A program made the translations under genes and the position numbers. Below are positions 1 to 9,200 of a stretch of DNA of 21,931 nucleotides, one piece after another (the stretch's first letter is position 1; each line of letters opens with the position of its first letter). The notes beneath the pieces were generated by a model. The model was not told the DNA's origin and did not search any database. It worked only from the letters and a program-made list of their open reading frames with translations. Location of the stretch: positions 171,854 through 193,784 of the forward strand of contig JBBHKE010002419.1 in NCBI GenBank assembly GCA_037447655.1, in the 5' to 3' direction. This DNA comes from Zygnema cylindricum (Eukaryota; Streptophyta; Zygnematophyceae; Zygnematales; Zygnemataceae).

Positions 1-19
1 TATCCTTTTATGGACAGGG
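1..19 (+). CDS. Possible 3' end of an upstream exon of the CRT-like transporter (partial)
   Basis: In the third frame the first bases read SFYGQG and stop at a GTGAAA donor at position 20. The exon would end two bases into a codon, which is the phase the next exon (244) needs. The joined reading SFYGQG-INFEEFWG resembles the stretch before a membrane helix in CRT-like proteins. The fragment is very short, and another donor nearby (GTATTT at 55) is possible, so this is a phase-based guess only. Confidence 0.3.
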
Positions 20-243
20 GTGAAAGGGTTTTAATTTTTCCGTTGGCCGGGGAAGTATTTTTATTAAACCGTTAACCCTTTTGAGTTAAGGGAAGTTAAA
101 GCTATTTTTCCCATTGTTATTCTTGTGTTTATTACGGACAGCGTTTTTCCTGTTTTTGTTAGGTGGGGTTTTGAGAAGTTTTAATTATGACATTTTTTTT
201 CTTTTTCCTAAAAACTTTCTTTTTGTTTTTCTTTTTTTTACAG

Positions 244-419
244 TATTAATTTTGAAGAGTTTTGGGGTGGATTGTTTTTGTCCTTTTTGCGACAGGCATT
301 ATTTGTGTTCTTATTGTTACCCTTTTTATCGAAATTGAAGGGAATTGAGTTTTCCCAATTGCCAAATTATTTTTATGAAGGGGCCGGTTGCCTTTTTAAT
401 TTTGGGAAAGTGGGGACAG
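244..419 (+). CDS. CRT-like transporter, internal exon
   Basis: The exon follows a T-rich tract ending TTTACAG at 243 and ends at ACAG|GTATTT. It enters in phase 2 and leaves in phase 1. It encodes INFEEFWGGLFLSFLRQALF, then a helix and the loop KLKGIEFSQLPNYFYEGAG. An alternative acceptor (GCGACAG at 295) would shorten the exon, but the upstream acceptor has the better pyrimidine tract. Confidence 0.75.
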
Positions 420-1605
420 GTATTTTCCTATCTCTCTCCCTCTCCATCTCCCTCTCCCTCTCCCTCTCTCCCCCTCTCCCTCTCGCTTTCACTCCCTCTC
501 CCTCTCCAAATGTTGTTCAAATGTTGTTCAAATGTTGTTCTAATGTTGTTTAAACATTGTTTGAACGCTGTCAAATGTTGTTAATGTTGTTTAAATGTTG
601 TTCAAATCTTTTTCAAAGAAACTTATTTAAATTCGTTTTTTTTGTTTGTTTCTATCAGGATGTGAGGGAGCTCCTCTCGTTCCCGCCCTCTATGTGGCGG
701 CCAATCTTGCCTTCAACATCTCCGCCCTTCACCTCCTCAAAACCTCCTCCGCGGTCGTCGCGTCACTCACTCTCACACTCGCAGGTCAGTTTTTTGTCTT
801 CTTGTGGCATATGGCAAGCGACCGTCATTTGTCTTCTAGTGCTGGATGTCAGAGGTCGATTTTTTTTGTCCTTTGTCAGTCATTCGATAATTAAACGTGA
901 TAATTTTTTCCTCGTGTTGAGGGTGAGTCGTACAGTTTGATAAGTTATTTTATGTACGAAATAAAATGGTACGAAATGTACCGTTTGCCTTCAATCGAAG
1001 GTAAAACTTCAATTGTTTAAAAACCCCATTAGTGTGTCACCAGCTTTTTGTCCTCTAGTGAAGTGGGAAGGATTGTTTTTTCCGACTTCTAGTGTCATGC
1101 GGTAAGGAGTTTTGTCTTCTAGTCCAATGTGACAGATTGTTTTTCTTGTGCAATGTGGTATAATTATTTTTGTCTTCTAGTACTGATCGTCAAGGATTTT
1201 TTTGTCTTCTACTGTCACGTGGAAATGATTGTTTGTCGTCTAGTACCGTATGGTATGAATCGCTTTTGTCTTCTAGTGCAATGTGCCCACTCACTTTTGT
1301 CTTTTTGTGACATGTAGGAATGCAGTTTTATGTTTTGTGACTTATGTTTCTTTTAGGTTCTGTTTCTTTTTAACGGTTTTATAAACATTCTTTAGTATGT
1401 TTTTACTATTTTTTGCGGGTGTTTTTGGTTAATTTCTAATGCAGTCCCTCTAACAATTGCGGCTTTCACTCTCCCTCTCCCCCTCCTTGGAAAACCGGCC
1501 TCTCTCCCTCCTGGATTTTTTTTGGGAAGTTCGGTTTTAATCGCCGGTTTGGCTTTATATAATATTTTGGGAGCGCGGAAAAAAGTTATTGTAAAAGAAG
1601 AATAA
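244..1605 (+). CDS. CRT-like (chloroquine-resistance-transporter-like) membrane transporter, C-terminal part, exons 244-419, 659-784, 1445-1605
   Basis: Three exons join in a single frame (phases 2, 1, 1) to give 153 residues and a TAA stop at 1603-1605. Introns are 420-658 (GTATTT...TATCAG) and 785-1444 (GTCAGT...TGCAG). The product has four hydrophobic helices: around LFLSFLRQALFVFLLLPFL, LVPALYVAANLAFNISALHL, AVVASLTLTLAVPLTIAAF, and FFLGSSVLIAGLALYNIL. These correspond to the last four helices of the CRT/CLT family of the drug/metabolite transporter superfamily. Family hallmarks I recognise are the cysteine-containing loop (AGCLFNFGKVGTGCEGAP), the LAFNIS...SSAVV stretch and the VP...FTLPLP block. 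Plant CLTs sit in the plastid envelope and move thiols such as glutathione; apicomplexan CRT moves peptides or drugs across the vacuole. Substrate and location here are inferred, not visible. The C-terminus is short and basic/acidic (ARKKVIVKEE). The N-terminal half lies before the window. Confidence 0.85.
430..650 (+). repeat. Intronic CCCTCT tract followed by an AAATGTTGTTC minisatellite
   Basis: Starting just after the donor at 420, positions about 430-508 are CTCTCC/CCCTCT hexamers. From about 508 to 605 there is a degenerate 11-nt repeat AAATGTTGTTC (AAATGTTGTTC, then TAATGTTGTTT and TAAATGTTGTTC variants). Together they fill most of the 239-nt intron. Confidence 0.85.
659..784 (+). CDS. 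CRT-like transporter, internal exon with two helices
   Basis: Acceptor TTTCTATCAG ends at 658 and the donor is CGCAG|GTCAGT at 785. The 126-nt exon is noticeably GC-richer than its introns. It encodes CEGAPLVPALYVAANLAFNI followed by SALHLLKTSSAVVASLTL. This is the most diagnostic exon of the family. Phase 1 at both ends matches its neighbours. Confidence 0.9.
785..1320 (+). repeat. Degenerate intronic minisatellite with unit TTTTGTCTTCTAGTGCNATGTGG
   Basis: The intron after the 659-784 exon consists of at least ten diverged units of roughly 30-60 nt. Each carries TTTTGTCTTCTAGTG or a close variant followed by an ATGTGG-like end (for example near 826, 1044, 1077, 1113, 1171, 1207, 1229 and 1265). 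The first unit begins at the donor itself (GGTCAGTTTTTTGTC), and a donor-like echo AGGTCGATTTTTTTTGTC occurs near 852. Each unit carries a pyrimidine run plus TAG, so it looks like a 3' splice site. Confidence 0.75.
1445..1605 (+). CDS. CRT-like transporter, last exon and stop
   Basis: Acceptor TTTCTAATGCAG ends at 1444. The preceding G plus TC makes the valine of VPLTIAAFTLPLPLLGKPAS, and the last helix follows. TAA is at 1603-1605. The native CTCTCCCTCTCC-like coding run around 1470-1485 encodes TLPLP and is not part of a longer hexamer tract. Confidence 0.9.
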
Positions 1606-2134
1606 AATACTATGAGGGAAAAAAGAGTAGTAACAAAGAATCTGCAATTTTTTTTACACAAAATCGAAATGAAAGATCAAAAAGAAAAATCGGGCGAACA
1701 TTGTTACGAAAAATAATACGAAAAAATTGCGAAGCCAGAATATAGAAAAAGGAAATTTAAAAAATGGAAGATATGGGAATATGTATGAAAAGATTAGTTT
1801 TTTTTTTTTTTAATATATGTAAAAGAGTTTTGTGAAAAAAGAGACAAATGAGAAACTTTTGGAGAAAAGTTGGGAAAAAGGAGAGAAATAGTGTTAATGT
1901 TTTTTAGGATTTTTTAGTTTAAAAATTGTCTCTTTTGGATTATAATCATGTTATGTTCTGTTGGTGTCCTAATGTTATTTGTTTTTGTTGTTTTTGTTTT
2001 ATCTTCCTTTATTTTATAATAATTTTGTAAGATTTGTTAAAACAAGTGTCGGCATTATTTCCGAGTAATTGGGAGGAAAAAAGTAAAGGATCAAAAAAAG
2101 GTGAAGATGTCACATTTTTTTGTGGAGGACACAC

Positions 2135-2225
2135 CCTCTCCTCCTCCCTCCTCACCTCCTCCCTCCTCACCTCCTCCCTACCCCTCCCTCCTCTCCCTCC
2201 TCCTCCCCCGTCCCCTCACCACCTT
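2135..2225 (+). repeat. CT-rich tandem repeat, unit about CTCCTCCCTCCTCAC
   Basis: The sequence CTCCTCCCTCCTCACCTCCT recurs in near-perfect copies and then decays into CTCCCTCCTC. It generates overlapping Ser/Pro-rich spurious reading frames. Confidence 0.85.
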
Positions 2226-2839
2226 CCCAAAAAATCAAAAAATCCCTCTCTCCGCAAATAGTGGTGTAAAACAGAAAATAGTATTTAAATTTTTTACCTA
2301 TTTTAAACAAATTGAGTATTTACATTGTTAAAAACATGTTTAGGGTAAAAAATACCCATTTGAAACTTTTCCTGTCTGAAAGGAAAAAAAATAACAAAGG
2401 GTTGGAAATTTACAAAAGACAAAGGTTTAAAAAGAATAATATTTTTGTATTTTCGAGTATTTCGTATACCATCGCGTGTTCAAATGTTTCATATGTTTTC
2501 ACATTGTCGTATATTTCATATGTTTTTGTACGGATTAAATTATATATCGTTTACATTCTCAAATATATAGAAAAGTCGGAACAAACGTTCAAACATCACC
2601 ATTTAAACATCTATTTTTAATTAAACTGGTAATTGACAACAGTGAAAATAGGGCGCAAATAGGGGTCAAATAGGGTCTTAGATATTTTCAAAAACTTTAT
2701 CAATATATTCCTTCCATTCCAAAACTTAAATAAATAGCTTTATAATTTGAATTTCAACGACACAAATCCCCATAACATCACAAAAAACCATCATTATTAC
2801 ATTTAAATGTTTATCACAAAACCAAATCAGGCTTCAAAA

Positions 2840-3012
2840 AAACCGTAAAAAAAAAAAAAAACCCCGTAAAAACCCTAAAAACCTTGAAATTCTTAGAACC
2901 TCTAAAAACCGCAAAAACCCTAAAACCGTTAACCTCCTAAAAACCCCTAAGGAACCCTGCAAATGCCCTAGAAAAAACTTTAAAAAAACCCTTAAAACCC
3001 TACATACCCTAC
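2840..3012 (+). repeat. Degenerate CCCTAAAA/CCTAAAAACC-type repeat patch
   Basis: Motifs such as ACCCTAAAAACC, ACCCTAAAACC, CCTAAAAACCCC, CCCTTAAAACCCTAC recur about ten times at irregular spacing. The motif resembles the plant or algal telomere repeat (CCCTAAA / CCCTAAAA), but the array is irregular. Confidence 0.5.
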
Positions 3013-3204
3013 ACCATTCCCACTTCCTTTTTATAATTTTACATCACTTTTCACTTGAAGACACACCAATACAATAAACCTTTCCTTATTCATTATCAAC
3101 ATCGCCACAAAAAAAAAATGATGTGAAAAAAACAGGAGAAATAATTTTTCGAAAAACATTTTTTCGAAAAACAATTGTAAGTTTTTCAAAAAAAAAACTT
3201 TTTT

Positions 3205-3285
3205 TTAAGTTTCCGAAAGATCGATATCTCGATTAGGGAGTGGAGGGAGGACGTGACCCGAAATGTTGACCATATAAGGCAATTC
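3205..3285 (-). CDS. KIAA0930-like gene, last exon 15 and stop
   Basis: Acceptor TATATATGCAG precedes GAATTG. The exon encodes ELPYMVNISGHVLPPLPN, then RDIDLSET and TAA. Joined to exon 14 it reads DLLFK-ELPYMVN in phase 0. No other segment between 3200 and 4557 on this strand gives a comparable open, spliceable end. Confidence 0.78.
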   Translation of the reverse strand, partial: ELPYMVNISGHVLPPLPNRDIDLSET

Positions 3286-6200
3286 CTGCATATATAAAAA
3301 GAAAAAAAACATATTAAATTTTAAAATCCTAACAAAAAAAAATGCAAATCCCATAAACAACAAAAAAAAGCCCTTGAAAAAAAAGGAGTTCTTAGACTCT
3401 TTTTAGTAAAACTATTCATTTCTTTCTCAATAACGATAAATTTGCCGAATGAAAATCCTACTCCCACCCACTTTTATTTCCATAAAATCTTAATTTTGTA
3501 CAAAACAAAAACTCACAATTAGTGATACAAACATTTTATACTTTTGTATTCCCGAAGGGTTTTTTGAGGTTTTTTGAAGAGTTTTCTTAAGGATTCTTTA
3601 GTACTTTCCGGCGTGTATCAGTTACAGAAAAAACCTACTAACATTAAATCACTAATTAACAGTCCTTAATTAAAATTCCCAAACCAGATCAAATAGAAAC
3701 AATTGAATCGAAACGGATCGAATCAAATGAAATCAAATCGAACTCGATCGAATTGAATGAAATGCAAATGAATCAAACCATATCAAACAAAATCAAATCA
3801 AATCGAATGAAATCGAATGAAATCGAATGAAATGATCTGAAATGAAATGGCATGAAGTGAAGTCGAATCAAATGAGATCGAATGAAATGAATAACATGAA
3901 TTCAAATTCGAGTCGAAATCAATTCAAAAGGAAATGAAGTCAAATGCAATTAAATCGAATTGAACCAAATAGAAATCAGATCAAATTATATCGGAATAGA
4001 TTCAAATGAAATGAAATCAAAATCAAATCAAATCAAATGTAACCAAATCAGTTCAGTTCAGATCCAATCGAATACAATCAAATCGAGTCAAAACAAATCA
4101 AAACTGAAACAAACTAAACCAAAACAGCAAAAAACCAATCAAAAAAAATGAACCGAGAAAACACAGCCCATCTCCCAAATTCGAAGAGGAAAAGAAATAA
4201 AAAATTTCAATTTCGTGCAAAAAACCGATTTTGGTGAATTATCCGTATTAGAGCAGATTCAGTATAAAAGTACACACAAAATTGTGTTCGAATTATTAGT
4301 ATTAAGTGAATCTTATATCAACTACTCTAAATTATGTTTTGCAACGACGTGGCTTATTATGGGCCCCACTTAAACAAATAGTGTTTTCAACACTAATTTA
4401 TGATATTGGGTAATAAAAGAAAAAACGTACTCAATTAGATTTGTAAACTCTGCGGTGTAGTTGCTTTCACTTTCATAAAAATGTAAGAATTACACGACAC
4501 CTATTATGCAGTTTTCTTAGTTTTAGTCAATTTATATTTATATTTTGTCTCTCTCACCTTGAAAAGAAGATCGTAAGCGAGAGCGTCCCAAGGGAGAGAG
4601 AGAGACATAAGACAACATCGGAGAGGGAGAAGTTTTGGCATTTGCATTTCTCCCACAGCAGCAACCACAGCTCTCATTACCATTCCCAAACCTCCTCCTC
4701 CTCCTTCTCCTCCTCCTCCTCCCCCTACTCCCTCGACAGTCTCTCTCTCCTTCGGTTGACTCTTCTCCTTCGATACCACTACCTCCTCTTCCTCCGGTTG
4801 AGTTTCTTTTAAAATGAGTTGTCTCTGTACGGTCCTTAACTCATCTTGTAACGCCTCTAATTTTTCTTGGTATCTCCTCTCTTCTCTCTCTCTCTCCCTC
4901 TCATCCTTCGTGAATTTCCCACTCCTTAACATTTCTTGTTGTTCCTGTACTAGTCTCATAAGGGATTCTTGGACTCCCCAAAGTTGAGATTGGAGTACTC
5001 GAAGAGGGGGAGTAGAGGGAGAGGGAGAGGGAGAGGGAGAGGTAGAAGGAGAGGGAGAGGACAAGTTTTTTCGAGAGGACGTTTGTGGACTTCGAGGTTC
5101 TTGCAATTCTGCAATTTTCGACAAAGGTATATATATATGTACATATAAACATATTATATTCCGGAGGGAGGGAGGAAGGGAGAGAGGGAGAGAGGGAGAA
5201 AGGGAGAGAGGGAGATCCTTTTTGTCTGTTATGAGTTGAAACCTAACACTTCTCACCACATCAAATCCAAACTAATTCTGGTGGAAAATGTTAATTAACA
5301 AAGAAAACAAGGGTAAAAACAAATTCTTCCTTTCAATTTTTTAGGGTACAGAAGTTCCCAACTCTTTTCTCCATCAAAAAAACGGCATTTCCGGGAAAAA
5401 AAAAAAAAAAAAAAAATGGACGTCATAAAGCAAAAAAAGCAAAAAAAAAAAAAAAAAAAGTGGGTTCTTGTCAAAAAGGTATAAATATGAGTATATATTC
5501 ATATTCTGACCTGGCACTCCAGAAACTGCCACGTCAGCCTCTCCTCTCCCTCCAGGCCCTCTCATCACCAGTCTCTCCGGTTTTGTCGGTTGCGGGCCCC
5601 AAAGACTAAACCTCCCTCTGCCACCTGGCAGAAAAGGACAAAAATCAAAGAACAATAATTCTAAATAAAAAAAAATCCCAAAAAAAACAACTCTTAAAAA
5701 AAATATCCGAAAGGATCACGATTAAGTGTACTTCCACACTAAATCTGGTCTAATATTGGTAAACGGTGCGGTCAATTCCTTGTGAAGGTTATGTTGAGTA
5801 TGAAAAAATTTGAAGCTAAAAATTATAAATGATGTGGATAGTGAAAAAGGGAAATGTAAAATTATGGATTATAAATAGAATCACGAAATCGTGAATTGTT
5901 AATCATGGGTTATAAAATATAAATGATGAAATATGGAAATTAAATCATAGATTATGAATCGTGAATCATAAATCATGAATACATAAACCATCATGAACTA
6001 TAAATCAAGAATTGGGTATCATAAAATTATAAATCAATTAATTATGAATTATGACAGATGGTTTATGAATTATGAATTCTTTTTGAAATGTGAAACCTCA
6101 TATGCTTAAGCATTAAAACAAAAATAGAACAAATACAACCAGATCCATCTCTAACCAAATAACTTCAAATGACGAGAGGATAAATTAGTAGTTTTTTTTT

Positions 6201-9200
6201 TTTGTACAAAAAAGTTAAGAAACAGAAACAAAAAAAGGGACATAGTTTACAAAGTTATCCTTAAACCACTAGTTGAAAACTTACTAGCATTAAGACAATT
6301 AGAACCAAAAGAACCAACTTAGGATGGGATGATGTGGCAACATGCTGTCCTCCCCTTTAATTAATGTTATTAACATTCTCCTCTCTCTCTTGCTCCCTCT
6401 CCCTCTCCCTCCCCGTCTTCCCTTCCCTCTCCCTCTTCCCCTCTCTCTTAGACTCTCAAAACTCACAACTACCTTATTGTTATCAACTCGAATAGCGATG
6501 AACTGTCCATGGAAATAATAACAGTAGTAATGGTCACCGTATGCCAAGCCTATTGTGGTCACAATGGTCCACTTGTAAGGGTCCTTATATAATCAACACT
6601 AATAATAATCTCAATAATGGTCAGCATGATCCACTACTGAAGGAAAGTTGTGTGTAAAATATTATTTTAGGACTAATTTACTAATGATGTTGTGTATGAT
6701 ATTACCTTAGAATCAATTTTCTAATCATTCTCATGGTCCGTACGTATAATACTGTGGTTTAACTAATCTTCTAGTCCACACTAATAATGGGTCAACAGTC
6801 CAAAATAATCCTTTAGTCCACACTAATACTGGTGTAACAGTGCACGAATCTTCTAATCCCAACTAATACTAGTCTTACTATCTTGGGTCTTTTGTCAGTT
6901 TGTCTTTGCGTCTTTAGATTGCCTTTTTTGCTTGCAATGGGAATTCAACAAGTCTTCTTGGAGTTTTTACTTTTCGATTGAGTGTGACAAAATTTTCACT
7001 TTCACCTTCATTTTTCCTTTTTTATTCCATTCATGTACTCACATGGTTTACCATCGCGTTTTTCTTAAAACTTCTTATTATTCACACCAGTCTCTCAATC
7101 CACACTAATAGCAGTAGAACAACAATAAACTACACAGCCCATCGCTATTGTTAGAGTCGATCATTCAAACTCCTCGTAGTGTTGTTTCGACCCGAAATCA
7201 CAAATTAGTGTTGACAAAACTATTTAAGTAAGTGGATCTAAATAAAGCCTCGTCGCAAAATTTACTTCCGTATAGTTAACTCTAACAAAGTATTACGCTA
7301 ATAATTTGTAACTCTAATAGCTATGGGCAATGTAGTCCCTCCATCCACACTAATAATGGCATGGGACCTACTGTGGAAGGCGGAGTACACCATTAGTCGC
7401 CTCTTGAGGGAAAAAAAATCGCAAAATGCGACATGGAAAAAGATAACGACTTTTTAGATTTCCAGTGTAGTAACGCTAACTCTAAAAGCGATGGGCAAAT
7501 ATAGACTCTCAATCCACACTAATAATGGTATGAGACGTACCGTGGAAGGCGGAGCGCACCATGGAGTAGCTCACAAAGCCGGAAAATAGAGTCACCTGAA
7601 AAACCATAGTAGTGTACAACCAAGGATAAATGATGTCAATTTATCAATATTGTGTCCGCAAGCCCGATCCCCTCTCCTCTCGCCCTTCTCCCTCTCCCTC
7701 TCCCCTCTACCCTCCATCCTCCCTGTCCTCCTCCCTCCCTCCGTAGGCTCCTCACTTCCCCGGCCTACCCTTCCCCTCCTCTCCCTCCCCCTCCCCCTCC
7801 TCTCCCTCCCTCTCCCCTCCCTCTCCCCTCTCTCCCATTATCTCTCTATCTCTCTAATATTTACATTTATACTTTTCCATCTTTTTCTTTTTTCATAATG
7901 CCCTCCGGAGAAGTATCTCTTAAATTTTTTGCCATAATGCTTTTTTTTGGAAATTAAAAAACAAACGTTTCCCTCTCTCCCATTCCTCTCCCTCTTCTCC
8001 CATTCCTCTCCATCTTCTCCCATTATTTTTTTCCTCTTTTTTTTTTTTTTTTTTACTTTTGACCCTACTTTATTTTGCCCCAATGGTTTGTTTTCTGAGA
8101 CAATGACCATTTCCCTCTCCTCCTCTCCTCCTCTCCCCCTCTCTCCCTCTCTCACTCTCCCACTCTCCCATTCCTATTTCCCTCTCTCTTGATCCCCGTT
8201 ATTTTTATTATTCTTTTCCATATTTTACTTCTTTATATATTTTTTTCTCTTTTCCCTCGGTAACCTTAAATATCTTTCCATCTCGAGAAATATCTCCTAA
8301 CACTTTTGCCTCAATATTGGTTTCTCAAGGGAACTCTCTCTCTCCCTCTCCCTCTCCCTCTCCAAAACTGCTCTCAATCGGCCGAAGTATCTCCTAAACC
8401 TTTTGCCCCAATGGAAGTACCTCTCCCTTTTCCCCTCTCCTTTCCTCTCTCCCTTGCCCTTTCTCCCTCTCCCTCTCTCCACTCTTCACTCTCCACTCTC
8501 CCTCTCCCCACTCTCCCTCTTCTTACCTTAAACTGCTCTCCATGGGCCGTAGTATCTCCTATGACTTTTGCCCCAGTGGAAGAACCCCTCCTTTCCCCCT
8601 CTCCTTTCCTCCCTCCCTCGCCCTCTCTCCCTCTCTCCCTCTCTCCCTCTCTTCCACTCCTCACCCTAAACTGCTCTCCCTCGGCAGAAGTATCTCCTAA
8701 GACTTTTGCCCCAACTTAAGTACCTCTCCCTCTCTCCCTCTCTCCCCTCTCCCTCTCGCCCTCTCGCCCTCTCTCCCCTCTCTCCACTCCCTCTCCCTCT
8801 CTCCACTCCCTCTCTCTCTCTCCCCTCTTCCCTCTCTCCCCTCTCCCTCTCTCAACTCCCTCTCCCTCTCTCCACTCCCTCTCTCTCTCTCCCCTCTCCC
8901 CTCTCTCCCCACTCTCCCTCTCTACTCCCTCTCTCCCCTTCTATCCCTCTCCTTACTCTAAACTGCTCTCTATAGGCCGAAGTACCTCCTAGAACTTTTG
9001 CCCCAATGGAGGATTTTCTAGGCAACAAGTACATTCATCTCTCCCTCTCCCCCACTCCTTTCCTCTCTCCCCTCTCTCCCTCTCCTTCTCCCTCTCCCTC
9101 TCCCTCTCCCTCTCCCTCTCCCTCTCCCTCTCCCTCTCCCTCTCCCTCTCCCTCTCCCCCTCTCCCTCTCCCTCTCCTTACCCTAAACGGCTCTCCCTCG

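Larger units (their letters stand above)
1606..3204. other. Convergent intergenic spacer between the CRT-like gene and the KIAA0930-like gene
   Basis: No exon-like segment was recognised on either strand. It holds A/T-rich DNA, a CT-rich patch (2135-2225, with a CTCCTCCCTCCTCAC unit repeated) and a patch of CCCTAAAA-like motifs (2840-3010). Both flanking genes end here, so it should contain two 3' UTRs. I could not identify a confident polyadenylation signal. Confidence 0.6.

Noticed and set aside
10-75. Small open frame ATG...TAA at the left edge of the window
   Set aside because: It does not provide the phase needed by the exon at 244 with a good donor, and it is too short to judge by content.
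1392-1661. Minus-strand open frame over the last CRT-like exon
   Set aside because: It is the antisense shadow of the exon at 1445-1605, which has clear family sequence on the plus strand.
6299-6562. Open frame beginning with a YGDHYYCYYF-like segment on the minus strand
   Set aside because: It lies inside intron 12, half of it is a CCCTCT-derived Arg/Gly run, and exons 12 and 13 join directly in phase.
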